Assembly (NCBI GenBank): GCA_038225475.1
Contig: JBBRRA010000006.1
Coordinates: forward strand, 62,001 to 126,000
Direction of reading: 5' to 3'
From: Polymorphobacter_B sp038225475
Lineage (GTDB): Bacteria > Pseudomonadota > Alphaproteobacteria > Sphingomonadales > Sphingomonadaceae
Length of the DNA: 64,000 nucleotides
Part shown: one piece after another, positions 1 to 8,746 of the stretch
How positions within the stretch are numbered: the first letter of the stretch is position 1
How the letters are laid out: each line of letters begins with the position of its first letter
Translations under genes and position numbers: made by a program
Notes under the pieces: generated by a model
What the model was told of the DNA's origin: nothing
Seen by the model: the letters and a program-made list of their open reading frames with translations, nothing else
Database searches by the model: none

Positions 1-368
1 ACCTGATCCACGACCCCGCGCAGCCCGCCGCCGATCGCATCGGCTTCGATCAGTTTCTGGCCGTCGATATCCGTATCGGACGCGTGCTGTCGGCGGTGCC
101 GCTGGCAGGCGCTCGCCACCCCGCCTTCCGGCTGTCGATCGACTTCGGGCCGGGCATCGGCATTCGAACCTCGTCGGCACAGCTGTGTGACAACTATACG
201 CCCGAAACTCTGGTCGGCCGGACGCTCGCCGCCGTGGTCAATTTCCCACCGCGGCAGGTTGGCAAATGCATGTCCGAAGTGCTGACGCTGGGATTTCCCG
301 ACGAAAGCGGCGCGGTCGTGCTGTTTTCGCCCGACCGCGACGTGCCGCTCGGCGCGCGCTTATTCTAG
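1..368 (+). CDS. CsaA-like tRNA-binding domain protein (5' end cut by window)
   Basis: An open frame enters from the left edge and reads FDQFLAVDIRIGRV, then a CsaA-type tRNA-binding (OB) fold ending FSPDRDVPLGARLF. CsaA proteins are about 110 residues, usually dimeric, and are thought to bind tRNA or act as chaperone-like factors. No ATG or GTG precedes the FDQFLAVDIR motif inside the window; the first GTG (position 84) lies in the middle of the domain. The true start is therefore upstream of base 1. The stop overlaps the convergent acetyltransferase gene by 9 bases. The family is clear; the cellular role is inferred only from the family. Confidence 0.8.
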   Translation, partial: LIHDPAQPAADRIGFDQFLAVDIRIGRVLSAVPLAGARHPAFRLSIDFGPGIGIRTSSAQLCDNYTPETLVGRTLAAVVNFPPRQVGKCMSEVLTLGFPDESGAVVLFSPDRDVPLGARLF

Positions 369-839
369 TGCCAGCCGCAGGAACACCGCGTCTTCGAGCG
401 GCGTATCGTAATAGGCCGCGATCCGAGCAAAGCCGGTGTGCTCGTAAAGCCGCAGCGCCGCTGTCATGCCGGACAGCGTGTCGAGCAGCATCGCGCGATA
501 GCCGCGCTGCCGGGCGGCCGCAATAACCGCGGTCACCAGCGCGGTGCCGACGCCGCGCCCGCGCCCCGGCTCGGCAACGTACAGCCGCTTCATCTCGCAG
601 TCGCCCGCCGTTCCCAATCGCCGCAGCGCCACACAGCCGAGCGGAACCCCGCCGTCGTGCGCCAGCAGCAGTGCCCCGTGCGGTTCGGCATATTTACCCG
701 GCAGCTGCGCGATCTCGCCGGCAAAATCCTGAAACCCCAAATCGACACCGATCGCCGCGACATAGTCGATGAACAGCTGCCGGACCTTTGCGAGGTCGTC
801 GGCCGAACGCACAACGTGGATTTCGGTCGTGCCGCTCAA
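360..839 (-). CDS. GNAT-family N-acetyltransferase
   Basis: About 159 residues forming one GNAT acetyl-CoA-dependent acetyltransferase domain. The acetyl-CoA loop is visible as VAEPGRGRGVGTAL near residues 88-101, followed by the LYEHTGF motif of GNAT strand 5. The open frame runs further upstream, but homology begins at EIHVVRSADDL. I therefore place the start at a TTG whose bases overlap the TGA of the upstream acetyltransferase (TTGA), which implies translational coupling. The substrate is unknown; the family acetylates small molecules or protein N-termini. Confidence 0.8.
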   Translation of the reverse strand: MSGTTEIHVVRSADDLAKVRQLFIDYVAAIGVDLGFQDFAGEIAQLPGKYAEPHGALLLAHDGGVPLGCVALRRLGTAGDCEMKRLYVAEPGRGRGVGTALVTAVIAAARQRGYRAMLLDTLSGMTAALRLYEHTGFARIAAYYDTPLEDAVFLRLALE

Positions 840-1402
840 GTGTCGCCGACGCCGTGAAGTGGGCCTGCAGCAAAGCCGGCGCGATCGATGACGAAGACCA
901 CGTGCCGGACGAGATCCGACCCTAACTGCACATCGAGGCGGCGATCGCTGAGCACCCCGCCGATTTTTTCCATCGCGCGACGCGAGCGGATGTTGCCCTC
1001 GCCAACGATGAAAATCACGCGCTCGACCGCTGCCAACGCATGGCGCAGCAGCATCGCCTTGACCGCTGCATTGGCGCTGCCGCCCCAATAGACGCGCGCC
1101 AGGAAGCTCCAGCCGATTTCGACTTCGTCGGCCTCGGCGCGGGTGAAATCATACCGCGACGACCCGATCATTGCGCCGGTCACCGGATCGATCACGACCA
1201 GCGCGCCGCCGCTCGCCAGCGCATCGTCGAAGAAACGCCTGAAAACCGAGGCTTGCCAGCGGTCCGGGGCCGGATGCCCGGCCCAGATTGCCGGATCGGC
1301 GGCGACCGCGAACAGGGCATCATGGTCGGCAGCGCACAGCGGCCGCAGCACGAAACGGCCGTGCAACCGCGGTTGGCGGTCTAATCGCGTCGAAATAACC
1401 AT
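836..1402 (-). CDS. GNAT acetyltransferase, RimJ/RimL type
   Basis: 188 residues. The N-terminal pattern (RFVLRPLCAADHDALFAVAADPAIWAGHP) and the core (DEVEIGWSFLARVYWGG, then ANAAVKAMLLRHAL) are typical of the RimJ/RimL branch of GNAT enzymes, which acetylate protein or peptide N-termini. NIRSRRAMEKIG matches the N-x-x-S-x-r-a-x-e-k-x-G motif of that branch. It lies directly upstream of the other GNAT gene with a 4-base overlap, so the two are probably co-transcribed. The specific target cannot be told from sequence. Confidence 0.82.
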   Translation of the reverse strand: MVISTRLDRQPRLHGRFVLRPLCAADHDALFAVAADPAIWAGHPAPDRWQASVFRRFFDDALASGGALVVIDPVTGAMIGSSRYDFTRAEADEVEIGWSFLARVYWGGSANAAVKAMLLRHALAAVERVIFIVGEGNIRSRRAMEKIGGVLSDRRLDVQLGSDLVRHVVFVIDRAGFAAGPLHGVGDT

Positions 1403-1576
1403 CGCTCCCCCCGCGTCGTCGTCGTGGCGACGTGCTGTGTATTCGACGCAGGGGAGCGCAAGTCAATTTGCTGCGGCTATCGTCTGGGGGTTCGGCTAGG
1501 GTAGCGCCAGCCTGGTCAATCGCTGTCGACGGAGCCGCATGCACCCTTTCCCCAACCCCGTGCGGCAACCACCGGT

Positions 1577-2368
1577 ATGAGCCGCTTTTCGGTCGCGTCG
1601 TGGAATATCAATTCGGTGCGGTTCCGGATCGATCTGGTCGAGCGGTTCCTGACCGCGCACGGTCCCGACATTCTGTGCCTTCAGGAAACCAAGGTCATCG
1701 ACCCCGACTTTCCGCACGCGATGTTCGAGCGGCTGGGCTATGTCCACCGCGTCATCAACGGGCAGCGGATGCATCACGGCGTCGCGATCGTGTCGAAGCT
1801 GCCGCTGATCGAGGCGCGGCGTTTCGATTGGCAGGACAATGGCGAAGCTCGGCACGTCGGCGCGCGGTTACCGAACGGCGTGCTGATCGAAAATGTCTAT
1901 GTGCCCGCGGGTGGCGACCTGCCCGACCCCGACCTCAACCCCAAATTTGCGCAAAAGCTGGCATTCGTCGAACGGATGACGCGCTGGTCGGAAGCGTTGC
2001 GCGGCGACACCGTGATCGTCGGCGATTTCAACATCGCGCCGCTGCCGTCCGACGTCTGGAGCCACACCGCCTTGTTGAATGTGGTCAGCCACACCCCGGT
2101 CGAAGTCGCCGCGCTCGCGCGCCTCGCCGCCAGCCACGATTGGGTCGATCTCGGCCGCGCGTTCATCCCCGCCCCGGCGCGGCTGTATACGTGGTGGAGC
2201 TACCGCGCCGCCGACTGGAGCGTGTCCGATCGCGGGCGGCGGCTCGATCATATCTGGGCATCGCCCAAGCTGGCGGCGCGCGCGCAGGCGTTCGAGGTGG
2301 TCGAGCCTGTACGCGGCTGGGACAAGCCGTCGGATCATGTTCCGCTGATCGCGCATTTCGCGCTGTAG
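1577..2368 (+). CDS. xth: exodeoxyribonuclease III
   Basis: 263 residues of the exonuclease III / AP endonuclease family, a DNA base-excision repair enzyme that cuts at abasic sites and removes 3' blocking groups. Motifs are all present: SWNINSVRFR at the N-terminus, CLQETKV (catalytic Glu), MHHGVAIVSK, VIVGDFNIAP (Asp and Asn of the active site), RRLDHIWAS and the terminal SDHVPLIA (catalytic His). Full length for the family. The start ATG sits directly before SRFSVASWN. It is followed 33 bases later by ribA on the same strand. Confidence 0.95.
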   Translation: MSRFSVASWNINSVRFRIDLVERFLTAHGPDILCLQETKVIDPDFPHAMFERLGYVHRVINGQRMHHGVAIVSKLPLIEARRFDWQDNGEARHVGARLPNGVLIENVYVPAGGDLPDPDLNPKFAQKLAFVERMTRWSEALRGDTVIVGDFNIAPLPSDVWSHTALLNVVSHTPVEVAALARLAASHDWVDLGRAFIPAPARLYTWWSYRAADWSVSDRGRRLDHIWASPKLAARAQAFEVVEPVRGWDKPSDHVPLIAHFAL

Positions 2369-2401
2369 ACTCCGCGCGGGCCACGCGGCAGAACCACCAG
2401 C

Positions 2402-3493
2402 GTGAGCTTGCCCGCCCCCGCCTCCGACATCAACGCCGTGCCGCGCGCTGTCGATGAACTGCGCCGCGCGCAGATCGTGCGCGTTACCAGCGGCGGCGGC
2501 GCGCTCGACATCGTTGCGGTCGAACTTGCCGACGCGGCGACGCTGGCGCGGCTCGAGCAGCAGGCGCGCGCCGGACTATTGGTGACGCACCGTCGCGCCG
2601 CTCTACTGCACCTCGTCAACCAGATCGCCGCCGCCGGCCATGCAGCGGTGTGGATCGAACGCCCCGAATGGCTCGACCTTGCCGCCAGTGTCGCCGCCGC
2701 CGACCCGGTGAGCGACCTTGCGACACCGCTCAAGGGCCCGTTTCGTACCCGCGACGCCGGAGCGCTCGATGAAGCCGCCGCAGCCGCGCTGCGGCTGGCT
2801 AAGCTCGGCGGATTGCTGCCGGCGGTATTCGCAGTCGCGGCAGCAGACGATAGCCCGGCGCTCACCGTCGAGGCGGCCGCCGTGCTGGGCTATGCGCGTG
2901 CCGACCGACTGCGGATCATCACGCGCGCGCGGCTGCCGCTGGCGGTGGCCCCCGACACCGAGGTTGTCGCGTTTCGCCCGGCCGAAGGCGGCCCCGAACA
3001 TCTCGCGCTGATCATCGGCGCGCCGCGTACCGACCTGCCGGTGCTGGTGCGGCTGCATTCGGCGTGCCTGACCGGCGATGTGCTCGGCTCGCTGAAATGC
3101 GATTGCGGTCCGCAGCTGCAAGCCGCCATCGCGCGCATCGCTGCCAATCCGGGCGGCGGCATCCTGTTGTACCTGCAACAGGAGGGGCGCGGCATCGGAC
3201 TGGTCAACAAGCTGCGCGCTTACGCGCTGCAGGATCAGGGTTTCGATACCGTCGACGCCAATCTGCGGCTGGGGTTCGAAAGCGACGAGCGCGATTTCGC
3301 CGTTGCCGCAATGATGCTGCGGCAGCTGAGTGTTAGCGCCGTGCGGTTGCTCACCAACAACCCCGACAAAGTCGACGCGCTGGAGGCGCACGGGATCACG
3401 GTGGCCGAGCGCGTCGCGCATGCGATGCCGCCCAACCCGCACAACACCGCCTATCTCGACACCAAGCGCGACCGCAGCGGGCATTATCTGTGA
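2402..3493 (+). CDS. ribA: GTP cyclohydrolase II with N-terminal extension
   Basis: 363 residues; first step of riboflavin synthesis, converting GTP to the diaminopyrimidine. The C-terminal ~190 residues hold the enzyme: zinc cysteines in HSACLTGDVLGSLKCDCG, the catalytic run LYLQQEGRGIGL, and NNPDKVDALEAHGI near the end. The N-terminal ~170 residues (RAVDELRRAQIVRV..., LATPLKGPFR) look like a degenerate RibB-type domain without recognisable DHBP-synthase active-site residues, an arrangement I recall from other sphingomonads. GTG start. The stop overlaps the GTG of the next gene (GTGA), so the L,D-transpeptidase is coupled to it. Confidence 0.93.
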   Translation: MSLPAPASDINAVPRAVDELRRAQIVRVTSGGGALDIVAVELADAATLARLEQQARAGLLVTHRRAALLHLVNQIAAAGHAAVWIERPEWLDLAASVAAADPVSDLATPLKGPFRTRDAGALDEAAAAALRLAKLGGLLPAVFAVAAADDSPALTVEAAAVLGYARADRLRIITRARLPLAVAPDTEVVAFRPAEGGPEHLALIIGAPRTDLPVLVRLHSACLTGDVLGSLKCDCGPQLQAAIARIAANPGGGILLYLQQEGRGIGLVNKLRAYALQDQGFDTVDANLRLGFESDERDFAVAAMMLRQLSVSAVRLLTNNPDKVDALEAHGITVAERVAHAMPPNPHNTAYLDTKRDRSGHYL

Positions 3494-3987
3494 AAGTCGA
3501 TACCGCCGCGCGTACCTTGACCGCGTTCGGCGAGACGATGGCCTGCGTCATCGGCAAGTACGGCGCCTGCTCGGCCGATGCCAAGCGCGAGGGCGACGGC
3601 TGCACGCCGCGCGGCCGTTTCCACCTGCGCGCCGCACTGCTCCGCCCCGACCGCGTTGCCACGCCCGCCACCGCGCTGCCGTGGCGCTGGTTGCGGCCCG
3701 CCGATGGCTGGTCCGACGACCCGCGCGATCCCGATTACAACCGCCCGGTCAACCACCCCCACCCGTTTTCCGCCGAAGCGCTATGGCGCGACGACGGGGT
3801 CTATGACGTGATTATTCCGATCGGCTGGAACGATGCGCCGGTGGTGGCCGGGCATGGCAGCGCGATCTTCCTCCACTGCAGCCGCCCCGATTTCGCGCCG
3901 ACCGAAGGGTGCGTCGCAGTGCCCAAGCCCGCGCTGCTCACGATTCTGGCCAGCCTGACTGCTGCGAGTGCGATCGAGATCGCGTAG
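3490..3987 (+). CDS. L,D-transpeptidase (YkuD) family protein
   Basis: 165 residues. The C-terminal motif AGHGSAIFLHCSRPDFAPTEGCVAVP carries the invariant His and Cys (C141) of YkuD-type L,D-transpeptidases, which form 3-3 peptidoglycan cross-links or attach proteins to the wall. The middle segment (GDGCTPRGRFHLRAAL) resembles the standalone YkuD proteins that have no LysM or signal peptide. No signal sequence is visible, so export is uncertain; a different start is not obvious. The GTG start overlaps the ribA stop by four bases. Confidence 0.82.
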   Translation: MKVDTAARTLTAFGETMACVIGKYGACSADAKREGDGCTPRGRFHLRAALLRPDRVATPATALPWRWLRPADGWSDDPRDPDYNRPVNHPHPFSAEALWRDDGVYDVIIPIGWNDAPVVAGHGSAIFLHCSRPDFAPTEGCVAVPKPALLTILASLTAASAIEIA

Positions 3988-4027
3988 CAGTGGGTCGTTA
4001 GCGACGCGTTCGGCTATCGTGATGCCG

Positions 4028-4708
4028 TTAGGCCATCGCCCCGCCACGTGCGCCGAACAGCGCGCTGCCGACGCGCACCGCGGTGGCGCCGAGCATGATC
4101 GCGGTTTCGAAATCGTCCGACATGCCCATGCTAAGCTGGGTCAGCGCGTGGTCGCGCGCCAGCTTGGCGAGCAGTGCGAAGAACGGCGCGGCTTCGATTC
4201 CGGCGGGCGGGACCGCCATCAGGCCAATCACCGGCAACCCGGCGCTGCGAGCATGCGTCAACAGCGCGGGCAGGTCGGCAACGCTGCACCCGGCCTTTTG
4301 CGGTTCGTTGCCGATATTGACCTGCACGAAGCAGTCGGGCCGCCGGACGGTCATCGCGCGCGCCAGCGCATCGATCAACGACACCCGGTCGACGGCGTGG
4401 ATGACATCGAACAGCGCCACCGCATCGGCCGCCTTGTTCGACTGGAGTTGCCCCACCAGATGGAGCCGTACACCAGCGAAGTCGGCACGGAGCCCGGGCC
4501 ATTTTTCGGTGGCTTCCTGCACGCGGTTTTCGCCGAACGACCGCTGGCCGGCGGCAAGGAACGGTCGGATTGCGGCGGCGGTGAACGTCTTGGATACCGC
4601 GATCAGCTCGACCGCATCGGCGCTGCGTCCCGCCAGCCGCGTGGCGGCAGCAATGCGGTCGTGGATCGCGGTCAATCGCGTGCCGGCGTCGTCGGTAAGC
4701 TGGTCCAT
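4028..4708 (-). CDS. YggS/PROSC family PLP-binding protein
   Basis: 226 residues, full length for the pyridoxal-5'-phosphate homeostasis family. LIAVSKTF contains the PLP lysine, followed by FGENRVQEATEKWP, LHLVGQLQSNKAADAV and the C-terminal phosphate-binding LSMGMSDDFETAI...VRVGSALFG. These proteins bind PLP on a TIM barrel without known catalytic activity and buffer vitamin B6 and keto-acid pools. It stands alone on the minus strand, 55 bases from the beta-barrel gene upstream. Confidence 0.92.
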   Translation of the reverse strand: MDQLTDDAGTRLTAIHDRIAAATRLAGRSADAVELIAVSKTFTAAAIRPFLAAGQRSFGENRVQEATEKWPGLRADFAGVRLHLVGQLQSNKAADAVALFDVIHAVDRVSLIDALARAMTVRRPDCFVQVNIGNEPQKAGCSVADLPALLTHARSAGLPVIGLMAVPPAGIEAAPFFALLAKLARDHALTQLSMGMSDDFETAIMLGATAVRVGSALFGARGGAMA

Positions 4709-4763
4709 CGCGCGGCTATAGGCGGGCGCGCCCGCTGCCGCTATATCAGACGCCGCTGCGACA

Positions 4764-5570
4764 TCAGAAACTGACGGCGGTGCCCAGATAAATCGACTGA
4801 TCGGGGCGCGACGTATCGGGCAGCCCCGGCGCGGTCGGCGACAGCTTGTATCGCACGCCGCCGGTCAAGGCGACGCCCGGCGACAGCGCATAGGCACCGC
4901 CGAATTCAACCGAATAGCGCCGCTCGGTCGGCGTGCTGGTCAAGGTCGTGGTCAGCGGCGCAATCGTCTCGGCACCGATCTGCAGGCTGGTCTTCCAGCT
5001 CTTGCCGCCATAGCTCAACCCGACATCGACGGCGTCGCGGCGTGGCAGCAGGCCGCTCGTCGGGGCAACGCCGGTAAACACATTGTCGGCGCGCGAATAG
5101 CCGCCCGACACCGCAAAACCGCGCCAGCCGACCGACAAGTCGATGTTATACGCCGCCGGATTGGCCGCGAGTTCGACCGGGGCGGCGGCGCGCGACGTGT
5201 CGGGGGCGACCGCGGCAACGCGCGACGTCACGCCGATCGACAGCGGATGGCGGTTTTCGCTCTGGCCCGACGGCGTGAAGCGGAACGCACGCTCGGCAGT
5301 CGCCATGCGCGCACTCGTCGAAACCTGGCCGGGCGCGGTGAAACTGAACTTGGCATTGTCGAGCAATGACGGCGCAAACGACGACAAGGTGCCGGGGCGT
5401 AAATGTTCGATCGAACCGTCGGCATCGATCGACCGCTGCACGCCCTTAACGGGATGTTTGGCAACCGGGTTCGTCGTGGCCGCAGTTGCGCTGCCAGCCA
5501 CCGCGAGCGCAAGCGCCGCGAGTGCCATCTGCCGGATCCTGCCCGGCGAATACGAATCGTGCCCCGTCAT
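4764..5570 (-). CDS. predicted outer-membrane beta-barrel protein
   Basis: 268 residues. The N-terminus has a signal peptide (MALAALALAVAGSATAA). From about residue 140 alternating hydrophobic strands with turns follow (YNIDLSVGWRGFAVSGGYSRAD, RRYSVEFGGAYALSPGVALTGGVRY), ending in ...SIYLGTAVSF with the C-terminal phenylalanine typical of BAM-inserted barrels. The first ~120 residues after the signal are proline and serine rich and probably periplasmic. It resembles small porin-like proteins of sphingomonads; no substrate can be assigned. It is divergent from the DUF3576 gene across a 201-base gap. Confidence 0.6.
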   Translation of the reverse strand: MTGHDSYSPGRIRQMALAALALAVAGSATAATTNPVAKHPVKGVQRSIDADGSIEHLRPGTLSSFAPSLLDNAKFSFTAPGQVSTSARMATAERAFRFTPSGQSENRHPLSIGVTSRVAAVAPDTSRAAAPVELAANPAAYNIDLSVGWRGFAVSGGYSRADNVFTGVAPTSGLLPRRDAVDVGLSYGGKSWKTSLQIGAETIAPLTTTLTSTPTERRYSVEFGGAYALSPGVALTGGVRYKLSPTAPGLPDTSRPDQSIYLGTAVSF

Positions 5571-5715
5571 AACCTTGTCCGCATATCAGGACGGTTTGCC
5601 CCCGCCCAGTGAAGTTTCGATAACACGCGCGCCAGTATCGATATTCCTGCCGATAGTTGCGTTACGTGCACAGTTTCGTGAATCCCTCGTCGGGCGACCC
5701 GGTAAGCAATACGCT

Positions 5716-5743
5716 TTGCGCCAGCCGGTGCGCTGCCTATAAG
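5716..5743 (+). promoter_or_regulatory. candidate sigma-70-type promoter for DUF3576-leuS-lptE-holA
   Basis: TTGCGC at 5716-5721 and TATAAG at 5738-5743 are separated by 16 bases and lie about 30 bases before the ATG of the DUF3576 gene. This is the best promoter-like pair in the 201-base divergent gap. It is a visual match only. Confidence 0.3.
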
Positions 5744-5771
5744 AACGTCCAAAGTTAGCGGGAGTTCAGGA

Positions 5772-6218
5772 ATGGTTGCACGAGCGGCGAAAAATGCGGG
5801 CATCGCGCTGATGGCGCTGGCCGCGCTTGGCGGCTGCGCGCATCATCGGTCCAAACGCCCGACGGCGGCGGCGCTCGCCCCGGCGCGGCTGACGACGATC
5901 GGCGTCAACAGCTATCTGTGGCAGGCCAGCCTGCAGACGCTCAAATTCATGCCGTTTGCGACGGTCGATTCGAACGGCGGCGTCATCGTCACCGATTGGT
6001 ACGTCAACCCGCAGACGCCGAACGAGCGCATCAAGCTGACCGTCACCATCCTCGACGCCGAATTGCGCGCCGATGCGGTGCGCGTTTCGGCCAATCGTCA
6101 GGAACTGAGCGCCGGCGGCTGGGTCGAGGCTCCGGTGCGCGCCGGCACGGTGCAAAAGCTCGAGGAAGTCATCCTCGGCCGCGCCCGCGACCTGCGCCGG
6201 GCCCAGATCGGCGGGTGA
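5772..6218 (+). CDS. DUF3576 family lipoprotein
   Basis: 148 residues. A lipoprotein signal ends in LGGCAHH, so Cys24 is the likely lipidated residue. The remaining domain (GVNSYLWQASLQTLKFMP, GGVIVTDWYVNPQTPNERIKLTV, LRADAVRVS) matches DUF3576, found in alphaproteobacteria beside leuS and of unknown function. ATG is preceded by GGGAGTTCAGGA. It is the first gene of a coupled run with leuS, lptE and holA; association with the LPS-assembly lipoprotein suggests, but does not prove, an envelope role. Confidence 0.85.
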   Translation: MVARAAKNAGIALMALAALGGCAHHRSKRPTAAALAPARLTTIGVNSYLWQASLQTLKFMPFATVDSNGGVIVTDWYVNPQTPNERIKLTVTILDAELRADAVRVSANRQELSAGGWVEAPVRAGTVQKLEEVILGRARDLRRAQIGG

Positions 6219-6241
6219 CGCCGCCGGTCCCGTCGTCGCCG

Positions 6242-8746
6242 ATGCAACCGCGCTTCGATCCGCAGGCCGCCGATGCCCGCTGGCAGGCCGTCTGGTCCGA
6301 ACAGCGTACGTTCGAGGCCGACGACACCGCGCCGCGTCCCAAGACCTACATCCTCGAGATGTTCCCCTATCCGTCGGGGCGCATCCATATGGGGCATGTT
6401 CGCAACTATACGATGGGCGATGTGATCGCGCGCGTCCGGCGCGCGCAGGGCTTCGAGGTGCTGCACCCGATGGGCTGGGACGCGTTCGGTATGCCCGCCG
6501 AAAATGCTGCGATGGAACGCGGTGTCCATCCCGGCAACTGGACGCGCGCCAATATCGCGGCGATGCGCGGCCAGCTGCAACGGCTGGGGTTCGCGCTCGA
6601 CTGGAGCCGCGAGTTGGCGACCTGCGAGCCCGATTATTACGGCCATGAACAGGCGCTGTTCCTCGATCTGCTCGCCGCCGGGCTGGTGTACCGCAAGCAA
6701 AGCGCGGTCAACTGGGACCCGGTCGATCATACCGTGCTGGCGAATGAGCAGGTCATCGACGGCAAGGGCTGGCGGTCGGGCGCGCCGGTCGAACGGCGGC
6801 AGCTAAGCCAGTGGTTCCTCAAGATCACCGATTTCGCCGACGACCTGCTCGCCGGGCTCGGCACGCTCGACGCGTGGCCCGACAAGGTGCGGCTGATGCA
6901 GGAAAACTGGATCGGGAAGAGCCAAGGGCTGCGGTTCACCTTTCAGATCGCTGACAGCGAGCGTAGTTTCGACGTGTTTACGACGCGCCCCGACACGTTG
7001 TTCGGCGCGAGCTTTGCCGCGATCGCGCCCGATCATCCGCTGGCGCGCGCGCTCGCCGCCGACAATCCGGCGCTCGCGGCGTTCAACACCGAATGCCTCG
7101 CCACCGGCACGGCAGCAGCCGCGGTCGAGACGCAGGAAAAAATGGGCTTCGACACCGGGCTATCGGTGATCCATCCGCTCGATGCGAGCCGTCGCCTGCC
7201 GGTGTTCGTCGCCAATTTCGTGCTGATGGACTATGGCACCGGCGCGATTTTCGGCTGCCCGGCGCACGACCAGCGCGACCTCGATTTCGCGCGCAAATAT
7301 CAGCTGCCGGTGCCGCGCGTCGTCGCGCCTGCCGGCGAAACCCCCGACGCGATCGGCGACGAGGCCTATACCGGGCCCGGCGTGCTGATCAATTCGGGCT
7401 TTCTCGACGGGCTCGACATCGACTCCGGCAAGCGAACCGTTATCGCGCGCGCCGAAGCTGGTGGCTGGGGCGACGGTACCACCGTCTGGCGGCTGCGCGA
7501 CTGGGGCGTTTCGCGGCAGCGCTATTGGGGCACGCCGATCCCGATCATCCACTGCGAATTCTGCGGGGCCATTCCGGTGCCGCGCGCCGACCTACCGGTG
7601 ATCCTGCCCGACGATGTCAGCTTCGACGTGCCCGGCAATCCACTCGACCGCCATCCGACCTGGGCGAACGTCGACTGCCCAAATTGCCGCCGCCCAGCCC
7701 GGCGCGAGACCGACACGCTCGACACCTTCGTCAATTCGTCGTGGTATTTCATCCGCTTCGCCAGCGCGCCCCTGGAAACTCCATTCGACCGTCGGGTCGC
7801 GTCGGCATGGCTGCCGGTGGCGCAGTATATCGGCGGCGTCGAGCATGCGATCCTGCACCTGCTCTATGCGCGCTTCTGGACGCGCGCGCTGCAGCGGATC
7901 GGCATGATCGACGTCGCCGAGCCGTTCGCCGGGCTGTTCACGCAAGGTATGGTGACGCACGAAACCTATCGTGCCGTCACCGGCGAGTGGCTCGACCCGC
8001 AGGCGGTCGAACGCGACAGTGGCATCCTGCTCGAACGCGCCACCGGGCTGCCCGTCGATGTCGGCCGCGTCGAGAAGATGTCGAAGTCGAAGAAGAACGT
8101 CGTCGACCCCGACGCGATCATCGCAACCTACGGTGCCGACGCGGTGCGCTGGTTCATGCTGTCCGATTCGCCGCCCGAGCGCGACCTTGCGTGGTCCGAA
8201 GCCGGGATCGAGGGCGCATGGCGGTTCGTGCAGCGCGTCTGGCGGCTTGCAGTGCCGTCGGATGCCAGCGGTGAGGATGCCGATCTCGCGCGTGCGCTCC
8301 ACCGGACGATCGCCGCGCTGACCGCCGACATCGACCGGCTGCAGTTCAACAAGGCGGTGGCGCGGCTGTATGAACTGACCAGCGCGGTCGAACGCGCCGC
8401 GCCGTCGGCGACCCGTTCCGAAGCCGTCCGCACGCTGCTCCAGCTTGCCGCCCCGATGCTGCCGCACCTTGCCGAAGAAGCCTGGGCCGCACTTGAGCAA
8501 CCCGGTTTGATCGCCGATGCGCGATGGCCGGTCGCGGATCCGCGCTGGTTGACCGACGACAGCGTGACGATCGCGCTGCAGATCAATGGCAGGCTCAAGG
8601 ACACGATGGTGCTGCCCAAAGGCGCGGCGCGCGATGTGGTCGAGGCCGCGGCACTCGCCAACCCTAAGGTCCAGCGCGCACTCGACGGCATCGCTCCGCG
8701 CAAGGTGATCGTCGTTCCCGACCGGCTGGTCAATCTGGTCGCATGA
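6242..8746 (+). CDS. leuS: leucyl-tRNA synthetase
   Basis: 834 residues, normal size for bacterial LeuRS. The class I signatures are present: PYPSGRIHMGHVRNY (HIGH) near the N-terminus and EKMSKSKKNVVDP (KMSKS) near residue 610. The CP1 editing domain lies between (TTRPDTLFGASF, with CPAHDQRDLDFA), and there is a C-terminal anticodon-binding region. I chose the ATG just before QPRFDPQAADARWQ. A GTG at 6215 in the same frame overlaps the stop of the DUF3576 gene (GTGA) and would add nine residues; given how common GTGA coupling is here it may be the true start. Confidence 0.95.
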   Translation: MQPRFDPQAADARWQAVWSEQRTFEADDTAPRPKTYILEMFPYPSGRIHMGHVRNYTMGDVIARVRRAQGFEVLHPMGWDAFGMPAENAAMERGVHPGNWTRANIAAMRGQLQRLGFALDWSRELATCEPDYYGHEQALFLDLLAAGLVYRKQSAVNWDPVDHTVLANEQVIDGKGWRSGAPVERRQLSQWFLKITDFADDLLAGLGTLDAWPDKVRLMQENWIGKSQGLRFTFQIADSERSFDVFTTRPDTLFGASFAAIAPDHPLARALAADNPALAAFNTECLATGTAAAAVETQEKMGFDTGLSVIHPLDASRRLPVFVANFVLMDYGTGAIFGCPAHDQRDLDFARKYQLPVPRVVAPAGETPDAIGDEAYTGPGVLINSGFLDGLDIDSGKRTVIARAEAGGWGDGTTVWRLRDWGVSRQRYWGTPIPIIHCEFCGAIPVPRADLPVILPDDVSFDVPGNPLDRHPTWANVDCPNCRRPARRETDTLDTFVNSSWYFIRFASAPLETPFDRRVASAWLPVAQYIGGVEHAILHLLYARFWTRALQRIGMIDVAEPFAGLFTQGMVTHETYRAVTGEWLDPQAVERDSGILLERATGLPVDVGRVEKMSKSKKNVVDPDAIIATYGADAVRWFMLSDSPPERDLAWSEAGIEGAWRFVQRVWRLAVPSDASGEDADLARALHRTIAALTADIDRLQFNKAVARLYELTSAVERAAPSATRSEAVRTLLQLAAPMLPHLAEEAWAALEQPGLIADARWPVADPRWLTDDSVTIALQINGRLKDTMVLPKGAARDVVEAAALANPKVQRALDGIAPRKVIVVPDRLVNLVA

